A stretch of DNA of 64,000 nt from Xylanibacter rarus. Its GTDB lineage: Bacteria > Bacteroidota > Bacteroidia > Bacteroidales > Bacteroidaceae. The stretch covers positions 1 to 64,000 of the forward strand of contig NZ_LFQU01000002.1 in assembly GCF_001275135.1 (NCBI RefSeq), in the 5' to 3' direction. This document shows positions 18,201-27,664 of this stretch, piece after piece; positions within the stretch are counted from its first letter, which is position 1, and the number at the start of each line of letters is the position of its first letter. The notes beneath the pieces are model-generated. The model made no database searches and was not told the origin of the DNA. It saw only the letters and a program-made list of their open reading frames with translations. A program made the position numbers and the translations under genes.

Positions 18201-21128
18201 ATCATCTATATTATAATTAAAATCAGAAGCATCTAATGTTTGATTTGACGGATCGTGAGTATTAATAAGTAATATATATGGACGATTTGGAGTAAGAGCT
18301 GAATAGAAGTCAACACTAAGAGACCTAACATTGGCTTCATCCGTATATCCATAGAAATATGCCTTGCCATCATTCATATTATTTGCTGCAAGATTCGGAC
18401 GTTGCGTTATATCATAAACCTTATTTTGATCAAAAGGCATCTTGAAATAAAGTGTATGGTATTTTCCATTATATCCTCCTTGTTCAGGATCTTCGTTATT
18501 TCCAACTTCTATCACTGAAGCCTCAACAGCTCCCTTATAGTCAGTCTCATGTCCTGATTCAGCCAAATAGTTATTATATTTTGTTTTGTCAACAAAACAA
18601 AAATCTATGGCATCCTCATCATTTGTTGTTTCATTGTAGCCAAGACGAGACAATAGCTGTTCCCAGTCAAGCTCAATGTTTGTCAAGGTGCGGTCGTTTG
18701 TACAAGTGGCCTCCAGCTGTGTAACCTTAGCGTTAGGAGACATAACATAAACGCGGATATCATCGATGTAAATATCACCACCATTTGTTGACGCACTGTT
18801 ATTGTCTATCTGAAGGATATAGCTGTCATAATCATCACTATTGGTATTGATAAACGAGAAATAAACCTGCAACCAGTCGTTATTACCACCCGTTGTACCA
18901 TTTCGCTCTTCAAATCCTGGTATTTTGCCAGCTAATCCGCCATCATTTCTATATGTAGCAGGAATCTGTCCAGTCTGGTATCTATAGATAGGTGTATAAT
19001 CTTTTGTTGAACTTGTTCCTACGCCTCTATCCTTTACACCCATAATAGAAAACAGAGCTGCCGCATTATTTGCAGAGTCATCACCTCTAGCACACTTAAC
19101 CCATGCAGTAACGAACAATTCCGTACCTGGACACAGTTTGCGATCGAAAGGCAGACGGGCAATAACACCAGGACGGTCAGATACGTCGGCATACAAGTGA
19201 TATGTACTTTGATTGCCCTTGCTGTTATATCTTATCGGGTCTGCATCATCAGGAGCATTATATGTGTAGCCTGTCCATCCCCAATTACTCCCATCTTTAT
19301 CTCTACATTCAACATATGAATTCAAGATGCCATAATATCCCCATTCCGGACAATGAGAACCTGTCGGGCCTGTAAAATCTCCATCTTCAACACCTCCGTC
19401 ATAGAATCCATAGGTACTGCTACTCCATCCAAGCGGGAAGGGATAACACTGTGGCAAGCCATATTTTTCAGCCACAGCATCATCAAAGTCGAAGTTAAGC
19501 TCTGTGAGCAACTCATAGTTCTCCTTCAGATAGTCTGGCATACGATATCCATATGCACTGTTTTCTTTAGCATTCTCTTGGCTAACCTGCGTCTGTGTCA
19601 ACAAACGTGACTCTTCTTTAAACGTAATATTATATCGTGCCACTAAAGTGCCATTCCTTGAAACATTAACTGTTGCTTTCGGATCGCTGCCGTCTGTCGG
19701 TGTATTTACAGACTGTGTATTGTCCGAATTTTTCACCGGATAATTTATAAATATTACACGGTTTTCACCAGATAAGGACGTTGTTAAAAGAGTTATACCG
19801 GCTGTATTGTTATCTAAGCTTACTGTTATATCACCATCTGCCTCATTTGTACCACCATTAGGCGTAAGATAGCTTCTGGCATCCATAGACAGCGCAACCA
19901 TTTCATCTGTGTAGTCGGGCAAACGTGTGGCAGGCATGGTGATGTCCTTCTCTTCAATAGGCTTTCCTGCATTTAATTGCTTAGCAGCCCAACTGGTTTC
20001 ATCCTCAATAACGCGGATAAAGTAAATAAAACGGTGAGACAATGTAGGCTCCCAATAACCACCATTGGCGAAACTTGAATTCTTTGAGTCGCTACTAAAA
20101 TCTTCCGTAAAATCTGTATATCCTGAAACATCACATGCCACAAGATACCAGTTCTGATAACCAGTTTTAGGCACATAGAAATCCATGACATACAAGCAGG
20201 CCGAACTCAAGGGTTGGCCGATATAGCCATTTTTAAATCTATAGCCGGTGCCATTTGCAGCATTATTTCCTACAGCTGTTCCCGGTGTAAGATAATCCAC
20301 GATATCACCACTACCGGTATTGCCTGTGGCAAATGTTCCCTCTGTAAGATAATTATACCAACGCTGATATGTCTTGTTGTTGGTTGTTCCATTAAGATAA
20401 TCCGGCAACGTAAGGGTTACACTTGTGCCTGCATGCACATATATAGTGTCTATCAATGTATGAGCAGCCTGGATTTTAGTTTGATTATCATAAGCAATAT
20501 TCATCGAAAGACTTTCATCTTCATCAAAGTTATCTGCTGCATTTATTGACATGGTCTTACGCAAATCGTACCACTTGGCAGGCTTATGCTTTATAGAAAT
20601 TGAAGCCATATCACTTCCTAGAGCATAAAAATACGCTTCGCTCACTCCAACCTGATCCTCACTTCCCTTTGTAAAGGCCAGCATAACATAACGTCCTGTC
20701 AACGATCTATTCAGTACAATTATGTTGTTGGTACTACTTTGGTTCAACGATTGAGATGAAACCTGTGTCCAACTACCATTAACACTAGAAGAAGAAGAAA
20801 TTGTGACAGCTCTTGCCACTCTTTTCGCTTCCTTCACAAACAACTCTATTTCCTTGATATTGGAATAATTATTACTGCCAACATCAATTATAACATAAGG
20901 GTTATTGTCACTACCTCTATTTTTCCACATTGTGTTTTCATTCCCATCAGTGACATAGGAAGTATACGAACCGCCTCCATTAGAGGAAACTTCCTGAACG
21001 GACGCATCAACCTTCTCAAGGGCTGTAGAAGAATACTGATCGCCATATGTCTGCGCTTCAATGTCAAGTCCGCAGAACGCAACACTAAGCAACAAAAACA
21101 ATCTATATAAAGAATTTATGTATTTCAT
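15228..21128 (-). CDS. Giant secreted protein with N-terminal discoidin-like domain and type IX-like C-terminal tail; putative pilus tip adhesin
   Basis: A 1966-residue exported protein with a signal peptide ending ...GLDIEAQ. Residues about 30-165 look like an F5/8 type C (discoidin) carbohydrate-binding fold, with a WKNRGSDNNPYVIIDVG core. The middle is beta-rich with many aromatic and Asn/Asp/Thr-rich segments. It includes a galactose-binding-like segment near residues 600-800 that ends in GGDIYIDDIRVYV. The last 80 residues (VSVSSIVPRQVVV...TKIRVR) look like a type IX secretion sorting domain. It is the last gene of the pilus locus, 17 bases after the preceding lipoprotein gene. In Porphyromonas gingivalis the last mfa gene, mfa5, encodes a large tip protein that is also a type IX cargo, so a tip-adhesin role is inferred from position and architecture. 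No von Willebrand A domain was recognised, unlike Mfa5. Confidence 0.7.
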   Translation of the reverse strand: MKYINSLYRLFLLLSVAFCGLDIEAQTYGDQYSSTALEKVDASVQEVSSNGGGSYTSYVTDGNENTMWKNRGSDNNPYVIIDVGSNNYSNIKEIELFVKEAKRVARAVTISSSSSVNGSWTQVSSQSLNQSSTNNIIVLNRSLTGRYVMLAFTKGSEDQVGVSEAYFYALGSDMASISIKHKPAKWYDLRKTMSINAADNFDEDESLSMNIAYDNQTKIQAAHTLIDTIYVHAGTSVTLTLPDYLNGTTNNKTYQRWYNYLTEGTFATGNTGSGDIVDYLTPGTAVGNNAANGTGYRFKNGYIGQPLSSACLYVMDFYVPKTGYQNWYLVACDVSGYTDFTEDFSSDSKNSSFANGGYWEPTLSHRFIYFIRVIEDETSWAAKQLNAGKPIEEKDITMPATRLPDYTDEMVALSMDARSYLTPNGGTNEADGDITVSLDNNTAGITLLTTSLSGENRVIFINYPVKNSDNTQSVNTPTDGSDPKATVNVSRNGTLVARYNITFKEESRLLTQTQVSQENAKENSAYGYRMPDYLKENYELLTELNFDFDDAVAEKYGLPQCYPFPLGWSSSTYGFYDGGVEDGDFTGPTGSHCPEWGYYGILNSYVECRDKDGSNWGWTGYTYNAPDDADPIRYNSKGNQSTYHLYADVSDRPGVIARLPFDRKLCPGTELFVTAWVKCARGDDSANNAAALFSIMGVKDRGVGTSSTKDYTPIYRYQTGQIPATYRNDGGLAGKIPGFEERNGTTGGNNDWLQVYFSFINTNSDDYDSYILQIDNNSASTNGGDIYIDDIRVYVMSPNAKVTQLEATCTNDRTLTNIELDWEQLLSRLGYNETTNDEDAIDFCFVDKTKYNNYLAESGHETDYKGAVEASVIEVGNNEDPEQGGYNGKYHTLYFKMPFDQNKVYDITQRPNLAANNMNDGKAYFYGYTDEANVRSLSVDFYSALTPNRPYILLINTHDPSNQTLDASDFNYNIDDACVIKTEFYVTAQNLIRVNGEVVDPSTDFCAGQVFNFSANLRVPTGVNDDGTAIYTEIKDGVYFDWFFGTEDEYTEVNTTYGVSLLDALTAFRNIYTDNEDLTGVPAEGNGAFTKDMYDIISHYLEKSGEDGGQHAPLVLHKENLDITLLNSGLQLVVQPIRTLVPPGGITEDIWTAVCWSYIPLVLTTSGNAPQLHAGFNSVKYPADDFNPSLRIGLSQIKETTADKPLRVDLRGAKFSSENSNATSLGMVTSVSSEVFKNIYLVGTDDPEYNNETFFPADFSEYSLPVGYLTELYAEPYVEGSQYNDHMNIYFDTTTEQENGFQFQPKEGYTYTFAVHFEEHGLDVNNACFGVFTVDMKVVPENLVWSGADATSNWNNDANWKRADKSVLKKAADDSYLTNEANTTENGFVPMLFSNVVMPEGSKAELYMAGYGDGGAWTNSSRPDYMELPTENIQYDLMAYEKDGALTTQRYRVNICRDIHFELGAQMLHAEQLLYNKAWTDVEVTPGQWTAVSTPLQGVVAGDWYAPTTGKQETEYFKDINFTDGGYSRLNPAVYQRSWSTGANIVENLQGTNTPVSFTTEWSSAYNDASVPYVAGGGFSIKGVLKDATSLLFRFPKADKSYDVSTAEEDKSVDRTNAGKLLVTGLLDRSNPLKYNPQNDVTTTLTPSADGKYLMVGNPFMAPLDVQAFVESNSDVLAQKYWISSDLTTAAVTYDESNKTWSENTSLIAPYSVFYVQIAEKATPDEKGNFKVKFTADMQKFETTSTGEGSQTVSLKITAEDAEGSSSAAVRYAASASNGFGMEDAQMISGLTGNADNAPKVYTVAGNTAVSVNQLKDAQRIPLGVTAADGSVVTLTFSGVAAVKDAAIYDAELQSETPLYEGYQLTVNGPSYGRYFLIGHGSGTTGITETGAEGNVSVSSIVPRQVVVTSDTALRSVSVWSAGGALLKKVSPNGSFTCTLNGVDSGMVVVRTETESGSQVTKIRVR

Positions 21129-21145
21129 GTTTTATGTCCTCCTTT

Positions 21146-22564
21146 TTATTTTATGAACATATTAAGCATTTCATGACGCAGATAGTCGAGACCGAACTCC
21201 GGTGTACGTGTTTTGCTCTTAAACGGGAAGTTGGTAATGTCGTCGGTAAGTACCTTTACTGTATATGTGCGGTTGTATGTTGCGCCATTATCCTGCCACG
21301 TAACCAAAAGGCTAAGATCAAAAGTCTTGCCGGCAGATGCCGTAACATGGCCCTTAACCGTGGTAACTCCTGTTGTTTCGCCGTCAAAGGCAATGCCGCT
21401 GACGCCGTCAGGCATGTTCCATGTACCAGTTAAATTCGTTATATTACTTGTGTTTCCTCCGTTTATATTTATACCTTTCACTGTAAACGCGAACTGGCAT
21501 CCTTCGGGCACTGTTATTTCATAAGTATCTTGAGTGAATCCCACAGTTACTTCCACCGGCAGGCTGCCTATCGGGCTTACCCAACATTGCGCTTCGAGGT
21601 CGAGGCCATAGTCGTTGAGCTGCAGCGTAAGCGGGAAGATGCTGTTGCGCGGAAGTTCATTGCGTTGTGTAACGGCAGTGGCATCATGAATAATGCCTGT
21701 TGCCTCTACTGTCTTTATTTTCACCGTAAACGGGTGACCAACCGGTGAAGAGTTTACATAAAAGTCAGGAATAACAAGTGTTCCTGTTGTACCTGTACCG
21801 TCAGCTTTCAGAGTTCCGTCACCAGGGATATTTATAGTCTTTGTCGTTGTGTATGCCTCTCCATCCAAAATTTTATCTGAGAACAAGCCTATCTTGTCTG
21901 CATATCCGCCGAACGACAGGGCTGTAACCTTTGTGTTGGGCTTGCCCGTGATGCTCATTCTTATCTTGGTTACAAGGCGGTCGAGACCGATAGAGATGTT
22001 GCGTGTAGAACGCGTAACGGTTACTTCCTCCTTTGCGCTCATCGGGATAAAATAAGTAAGCAAGTCAAGCTTTGAGGCAGGATTGTCTTCAAGCACGATA
22101 TTGTCTATATCAATACCCTTCTCCGTAAGAGATTCGCCGTCTCCCAATCCTGTAAGGCTGCTCCACGCCGTACTGAAATAAGAATCAATGTTTGCAAAGG
22201 CATACACTGTGTATGTGCCCGGTGTTAGCGTGAAGCTCTCTGAGGTCCATGTCTTCAAGTTTCCCACCTTTGCTGCTCCGTCATTACTCAAATCTGGCAA
22301 GAATTTCTTCACGACCTTGTCGCCCTGTATAAAAAGCACGAGCAGGTTGTGCATATACTCGCTGTTCTGCCCCACTTCGGTACCCTCTCTTGTGTTCAGG
22401 TCGCCTTCCTCACGTGCTGTGATGCTCAGCTGAAGCATGGCGGGAGCATTGTCGTCGCCCGTGTCGATGTCGTCGTCGAACGAGCATGAGGCAAGAGGCA
22501 CGGCGCACAGCCATGGCAGCAGCCATAACATAGCCTTATATATATGTTGCTTTATCTTGTTCAT
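21146..22564 (-). CDS. Pilin-like lipoprotein (FimB/Mfa-type accessory subunit)
   Basis: A 472-residue lipoprotein whose signal ends PLASC (Cys27), followed by an acidic stretch and two Arg residues (about 51 and 59) in the region where type V pilins are usually cut. The core resembles the first beta-sandwich of FimA/Mfa-family proteins: YMHNLLVLFIQGD is the strand where these proteins report a phrase such as 'VFVFD', and TLTPGTYTVYAFAN is the typical 'pG.Y.vya.aN' strand. The C-terminal half is longer than usual and holds an additional beta domain. It lies 32 bases after the preceding pilin gene and 17 bases before the giant adhesin gene, so it is probably an accessory or tip-adaptor subunit (FimC/Mfa4-like position). 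Confidence 0.7.
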   Translation of the reverse strand: MNKIKQHIYKAMLWLLPWLCAVPLASCSFDDDIDTGDDNAPAMLQLSITAREEGDLNTREGTEVGQNSEYMHNLLVLFIQGDKVVKKFLPDLSNDGAAKVGNLKTWTSESFTLTPGTYTVYAFANIDSYFSTAWSSLTGLGDGESLTEKGIDIDNIVLEDNPASKLDLLTYFIPMSAKEEVTVTRSTRNISIGLDRLVTKIRMSITGKPNTKVTALSFGGYADKIGLFSDKILDGEAYTTTKTINIPGDGTLKADGTGTTGTLVIPDFYVNSSPVGHPFTVKIKTVEATGIIHDATAVTQRNELPRNSIFPLTLQLNDYGLDLEAQCWVSPIGSLPVEVTVGFTQDTYEITVPEGCQFAFTVKGININGGNTSNITNLTGTWNMPDGVSGIAFDGETTGVTTVKGHVTASAGKTFDLSLLVTWQDNGATYNRTYTVKVLTDDITNFPFKSKTRTPEFGLDYLRHEMLNMFIK

Positions 22565-22596
22565 AACGTCAGTGTTTTTTCATTATATTCATTACA

Positions 22597-24339
22597 TCAC
22601 ATAGGCAGAGTCTCATTATCGAGCAGCAGCCAGTCGTTAACATACACGTCAACAATCAGACTCTCCTCTTCCGGCACTTCGCCTCCGAGCGAATAAACGC
22701 TGTTGACCGTAAGTTTATATATATTGTTTCGCACAATGGCATACTCCATTATACCCTTCTTTGTATCATCATTGTCATTGCTGTGGCGCACCCACCATGT
22801 GTAATAGCATGTGGCGTCTTCGTATGTGCGCGTTCCGTAAGGCTGCAAGGCAATACGCGTAACCTTACCATTCTGGTCAAGAACCACTTTTCCATTTTCG
22901 TCTTTTGAATAGCCACACTCATTCAGCATATAGTTGCCCCATGTAAGCGAAGAAGCATTCGCAACAGTTTCCGAATCGTCTTTACCCTCAGCCAGTCCTT
23001 CAAGATATTTGTTATATCCCGACGGATCATTGGTAAGCAACGTGGATGTAATAAACTGTTTTACATCCCCCCATGTCGCGCAACTTGTTATATTGTCTAA
23101 ATCATCAAACTTACTTCCATAAAATCCGGCCATCATATCCTCCATTGAGGCATAAATCTTTGTACCATACGCGAAGAATGTTTCTCCATCGGTATAATTT
23201 GCCACGCCCTGCGGATGGAACTTTGCCTTGAACACCACGCCCGTGCTGTAACGTTTTCCTGCCTCTTCGGCTGCCGTAGTGTTTTCGAGGGTATAGCCTA
23301 TACGCTGCCATGTTTCGGCTCCGTCAGAAACTTCTATTCCCGGCTGAACGTAATCAGCCCAATAATTAGGGTCTTGCGAGAGGTTGCCAAACCATTCGCC
23401 GTAAAGGTCCTCGGCTGTTTTAACTTCACCGCCAATGGTAAAGCTGTTGTTGTCTGATGTCTTGACTGCCGTCCACGGGTCAAGCACGTAGTTAGTCTGT
23501 ACTCCTGCATCTGGTGTTTCATTACCGAGATATGTCGGCACACCGTCAACAGTTGACGCAACGCGCTTCAACATATAGCTGCCTGCAGTAAGATTGTTCA
23601 CCAGGGCTGCGCCGGTTATCTCAACTGTGGCACCAGTATATGCCGGGTCGGTACAAGTATAAGACGCTTCGGCCTTATAGTCGAGCCTTGCTGCCATGCG
23701 CTCTACGTTTACCGTAGCTTTTGCGGGGTCGCTCTCCGGGTTAGAATTAAGCGTGAGCGTGGCGTCGGCTGCTGATGTCATTACGAAATCAGAATAGCCT
23801 GACTCTGAGGCTGTCCATGCCGTAGTCTGTATATGATTGCGCACGTCGGCGAGCGTGAGCGACTGACCTGTCCACCAGTCTGCGCCCGGATTTGCCACCA
23901 CGAGCACGTTATATGTTCCGTCGTCGAGGTCTACCTGCTGCGGCGTTGTTGTATAGGTGCGGTCGATGCCGTTGCCCGGCTCGGTAGGGCTTCCAACGTT
24001 AAATGTTGCTACAGCCATGATTGGAGTTGTACCGCTGCTGTTCACTCCGTCAGTGCCACTGCCCTGATAGAAGAAGGCCACGGCCGATTTTATTTCATTC
24101 TCATAATCTTGTCCAGTCTCATCTCCGTCGCCCTGTTCGCCTCCCGTAGGATTAGAGCGCGTAAGCGTGCTTTGCTGCGATGCGAAGCTGAGCGAGACAT
24201 AAGAAGATGCCGACATGCCGCCTCCGCCTGACGGAGCGGTGTCGATGTCTTCCTGCGCACAGCCGGCCGCGAGAGATGCCATAAGCAGGCATCCCGCAAC
24301 GCCCTTAACTGTATGTAATATATTCTTGTTCATAGACAT
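22597..24339 (-). CDS. Fimbrillin-family (Mfa1-like) lipoprotein, second pilin
   Basis: A 580-residue lipoprotein with signal ending LAAGC (Cys27) and a LTRSNP site near residue 61 that would suit Arg-specific maturation of a type V pilin. The fold signs are those of Mfa1-like fimbrillins: a first-domain strand KSAVAFFYQG, the DDGTYNVLVVANPG strand, VERMAARLDYKAE, and the C-terminal motif VRNNIYKLTVNSVYSLG followed by a final strand VDVYVNDWLLLDN. That last element is the donor-strand region of major pilins. Because the locus also has a separate abundant fimbrillin upstream of the anchor, this may be a minor shaft or alternative pilin. The ATG two codons downstream (24333) is equally possible. 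Gap to the upstream gene is 31 bases. Confidence 0.78.
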   Translation of the reverse strand: MSMNKNILHTVKGVAGCLLMASLAAGCAQEDIDTAPSGGGGMSASSYVSLSFASQQSTLTRSNPTGGEQGDGDETGQDYENEIKSAVAFFYQGSGTDGVNSSGTTPIMAVATFNVGSPTEPGNGIDRTYTTTPQQVDLDDGTYNVLVVANPGADWWTGQSLTLADVRNHIQTTAWTASESGYSDFVMTSAADATLTLNSNPESDPAKATVNVERMAARLDYKAEASYTCTDPAYTGATVEITGAALVNNLTAGSYMLKRVASTVDGVPTYLGNETPDAGVQTNYVLDPWTAVKTSDNNSFTIGGEVKTAEDLYGEWFGNLSQDPNYWADYVQPGIEVSDGAETWQRIGYTLENTTAAEEAGKRYSTGVVFKAKFHPQGVANYTDGETFFAYGTKIYASMEDMMAGFYGSKFDDLDNITSCATWGDVKQFITSTLLTNDPSGYNKYLEGLAEGKDDSETVANASSLTWGNYMLNECGYSKDENGKVVLDQNGKVTRIALQPYGTRTYEDATCYYTWWVRHSNDNDDTKKGIMEYAIVRNNIYKLTVNSVYSLGGEVPEEESLIVDVYVNDWLLLDNETLPM

Positions 24340-24370
24340 TCGTGATTTTTAGGTTGGTTGGCTGTTTAAA

Positions 24371-25474
24371 TCACAGTTCCTCAAACTGCACCCGCTTGCT
24401 CCATCCCAGCACGCTGATGCTGATATTTACGTAAGCCAGGCGGTCGCCCTTGAGGTAGAAGTCGAGCTGATAGTCGTAGCCGCGGTCGAGGAATTCCTGT
24501 TCCGAGTAGCGGTATATCTCCTCGCTCGTGCGCAGACGGCTGAGCAGGTCGGGCAGGTTGACGCGCACCACTTCCATGTTGGTGTTTTTGTTCACTATAG
24601 ACAGTATGCCGTCGTCCTTTGCATCGGCATGATACAATATGCGCGATGTCATAAAGTCGGCATGAGCTATCTTGCCCACTCCGTCTATTGGGTCGCCGTT
24701 ATGGTCGAAGGCCGGCGTGCGGTCGTCGGTGTTCCATGTTGCGTGCGGCGTGTAGACCACGGTGCTGGTCTCATCGAGCGAGTTGTCCCAGAGGATGTGC
24801 GAGTTGCGGTCGGTGATGGTCATGTCATAGTTTGCCACGTCCATCTGTGTGGGGTCGTCGAGCTCGCGCATTGTCACGTTGATTTTCTTGGTGTCGCGCA
24901 TGAGCGAGATTGTGTGGTAAGTAGGCTTTCCGGCGAACACCTCAACAGGTTCAACCTCCATGCCGTGCCACAGAGTGTCGAGCGGCAGTCCGTGGTTGTC
25001 AACGAGGAGCATGTCGCTGCCCTGCTGTGTTGTCTCGAGTCTTACGTCGAGTGCCGTCATGTCGTCTCCGGCAGTAAGGTCAGAGCGGACGAAGCGTGCA
25101 CGTCCCGACTCCATCTGCTCAGAGTAAGAGTTTTGTCCGGCAAGCACTATGAACTTATACTTGCCCGGATCGAGGTCCATCTTCATTGAGTATGTAGGCA
25201 CAGCCAGCGGCAGCGAGCTGCCCACGTTGGCCTCCGACTGGCGTGTGACATACTTGCCGTTTTCGTCGAACACGTAGACATCTACAGCTCCCACATGGTC
25301 GTTGAACATGTCAGCGCGCTCAAGATTGTAGTCGTACTTGAAGTTGAGATACAGCCCCATGGGACAGTCGTCTCTGTCTTCGGTCATCATGTCGCACGAT
25401 GTGAACACCGGTGTCGACAAAGCCGCAATGCACAGCCAAGTCAGACGCTTTATTGAAAGATACTTCATAAGCAT
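24371..25474 (-). CDS. FimB/Mfa2-family fimbrial anchor lipoprotein
   Basis: A 367-residue lipoprotein (signal ending VFTSC, Cys27) of the FimB/Mfa2 family, which anchors type V pili to the outer membrane and limits their length. The start of the mature protein (DRDDCPMGLYLNFKYDYN) is the family hallmark. It is followed by VGAVDVYVFDENGKYV and LDPGKYKFIVLAGQ in the first beta-sandwich, and the last strand VNISISVLGWSKR closes the second. There is no arginine-rich maturation site close to the lipid anchor, consistent with a subunit that stays membrane-bound. It begins the block of accessory pilus genes, separated from the major fimbrillin by a 406-base gap that contains a terminator. Confidence 0.88.
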   Translation of the reverse strand: MLMKYLSIKRLTWLCIAALSTPVFTSCDMMTEDRDDCPMGLYLNFKYDYNLERADMFNDHVGAVDVYVFDENGKYVTRQSEANVGSSLPLAVPTYSMKMDLDPGKYKFIVLAGQNSYSEQMESGRARFVRSDLTAGDDMTALDVRLETTQQGSDMLLVDNHGLPLDTLWHGMEVEPVEVFAGKPTYHTISLMRDTKKINVTMRELDDPTQMDVANYDMTITDRNSHILWDNSLDETSTVVYTPHATWNTDDRTPAFDHNGDPIDGVGKIAHADFMTSRILYHADAKDDGILSIVNKNTNMEVVRVNLPDLLSRLRTSEEIYRYSEQEFLDRGYDYQLDFYLKGDRLAYVNISISVLGWSKRVQFEEL

Positions 25475-25880
25475 ATATATTTTTTGTTTTTATTTCCTTT
25501 ATCCATATTTAATTGTTGCATTGTCTTTGCGCGGCGACATTGCTGTCTATCCCCGCCGGGCCAGCCCGGATGCCTATCTGTCTGTGTTGCTTAAGCAGAT
25601 GTTTAGCCTTGGGCTGTCGCTGTTTATGTTGTGGGCACTTGCCCTTGAGCGTCGTGCCTCGTTGTTGTCAGTTTTAGTTTGCGGCAATATTGTTCCGCAA
25701 CGGCTCCTCTCTCTGTGCCGGAGCTGCACCCCGCCGTATCTCATGGTGTCTCTGCGGGCAGACTTACATGCAGGCCACACCTCTGCGGCTTCTGCCTTTT
25801 TAAGAAAATGTGCGGCCGGCCCATACCGGCCGCACACGGATGTTGTCAATTAACTTTAACTTTTATGAAGTTCAATCTTA
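25475..25880. other. Gap between major fimbrillin and anchor gene
   Basis: About 400 bases with no convincing gene. It contains a strong hairpin terminator just after the fimbrillin stop (25810-25835). A plus-strand reading frame here is considered chance. No clear promoter for the anchor gene was found. Confidence 0.5.
25810..25835 (-). terminator. Terminator after the major fimbrillin gene
   Basis: Perfect 10-base GC-rich arms (25810-25819 and 25826-25835) with a 6-base loop lie 45 bases after the fimbrillin stop. In the minus-strand transcript the hairpin is followed by ATTTTCTTAAAAA. It would make the fimbrillin more abundant than the accessory subunits, which would be read through or separately promoted. 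Confidence 0.65.
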
Positions 25881-27612
25881 TTAGAGATCTACGTTCTGGC
25901 TGCGCTTAGCCCAAGAGAGAACGTTGATATCAACAGAGATGTAAGATTCCTTCTTGTCAACAGGTTCAGGAGTAACTTCTGTTACGTTAGGATCACCAAG
26001 GCTCTTAATGCTTTGAACGTTGATTTCGTACCAGTTGTTGCGGAGAACACCATAACGGCCGAGATATTCATCAGACTTATTAGCATAAATACTATTGCCT
26101 GTTTCATAAGTTGCATCCCAAGGTGTCTGAGTTTCATCAAAGTGTCTGATGTAAACAGGATAATAAGCAACTCCGTTTGCATAATACTCTAATGTAATAT
26201 GGTCATTAGCAAGAGTTGCAGCATTTGTAGGATATTCAGCAGCATCAGCCTTCAGTTTGCCTTTACCTGATTCATTAAGAACAATTGTAGCAACGGTACG
26301 TTTTCCGGCAGCTTCTGTTGAGAATGTAACATCAAAGTCTGTATCTGATGAAAGTGCTTTACCCTGATCTACATTGGCCTTAGCCCAAGCATTGAATGTA
26401 ACATCATTCAGCAAACGTGCAGCAACTTCTTTCTTTACATCAGCTACTTGCCATATATCGCTTCTGTTGCCATCAACAGTATAGAACTCTGTTCCGCCAT
26501 TGAATGTAGCCTTAACAATAACACGTGTAAGATTCTGCTCAAGCATGTTAGCTAAGTCTGTTGTATTCTCGAAACAATAAGCTGCAAATTCTCCGTTAGC
26601 AGGATTAACAGCCGGCAGAGTTGCATGCTCACCGCCAACAGTAGTGAGGCCGCCAACACTTGTGGTGCTATAATTATAGTCATCACCCCAATAAACTCTA
26701 TAAAGTCCGCTTGCAATGGCTGTTCCGCCTATGAAATGATAATCGGTTGAACGAGTTGCCTTATAAGCTTTCCATGTAGTAAAGTCTGTAACATCACGAA
26801 CCAGCTTGTTGGTCTGGTTTGTATTGTCAAGAGCCCATCCGTCAATTGTATAAGTAAGCCCAGATCCGTCAGTAACAGTACCATTGGCACCATTCTTTAC
26901 AGTTACCTTAGCCTCAGCTCTTTCAACATAGATTGTTGCTGCAGGTTGAGCATCTGCCTCAGCCTTTGTCTTAAAGATTTTGCTGCCGTCGATAGTAACA
27001 AGAGGTTCTACAACATTTGCACTTGTAGGATCTACAGTACCACCTTGTGCGTCAGCCATAATGGCATTTGACATCAGCAGACCATCATCATGCCAGCTGT
27101 AGTCTGTACCGATAGCTGTTTTGACAGCATCATTAAGTTCTGAAAGACTTTTGCCTGTAGCAACAGCTCCGTTAACATTCAATATACCACCTTCTGCAAT
27201 AGAAAGGAGTCCATTATTGTTGAGAACTACCAAAGCCTTAATATCACCAGACACGCTGTTAATCTCCTGAGTAATCTTAGCTGTTGTTGTGATGTTGTCA
27301 GTTGTAGTGCCTTCCGGTGAGAAGTTCAGATCCATTTTATAAGCACTGTTTACCTTGAATTCGTTATCCGACGTTCCCTTAACAAACAGAATAAGAGTAG
27401 CATCCTTTACCTCATACTCTGCCGGTGTGCCGTCGTCGAAATTATCGTTGGCACGTGTACCAGGCTGCGTAGGGAGCTGAATGGCAAGGTTGATATAACC
27501 CTTACCCTTATCATTCCACTGTGGCTGTCCACCATTGTCAATAACATCCTCGCTTGAACAAGCTCCCAGCATCAGCGCTGCCAATGCGAAGGAAAATAAT
27601 TTACTTTTTCAT
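25881..27612 (-). CDS. Major fimbrillin (Mfa1-like), start codon out of frame by one base
   Basis: The probable shaft pilin of the type V pilus. The C-terminal region (VLRNNWYEINVQSIKSLG, then SYISVDINVLSWAKR) is the fimbrillin C-terminal/donor-strand motif. The N-terminal domain contains KDATLILFVKG and a QPGTRAND site suited to Arg-specific maturation. The continuous frame runs 25881-27584, where its only start would be a TTG inside the signal peptide. The natural ATG (27610-27612) is followed by AAA AAG TAA, an immediate stop. The codons encoding the rest of a perfect lipoprotein signal (KSKLFSFALAALMLGAC) lie in the next frame. One base lost from, or two added to, the A5 run would repair it. 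This is phase variation by slippage, a sequencing error, or a genuine inactivating mutation. Confidence 0.8.
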
Positions 27613-27664
27613 AATTTAAAAAATTGAGTTGGTTTAAAAAATATTTTTATCAATTCTCGTGTTT

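Noticed and set aside
25338-25853. A plus-strand reading frame across the fimbrillin-anchor gap
   Set aside because: It overlaps the start of the anchor gene on the other strand, has no recognisable motif, and covers the terminator region.
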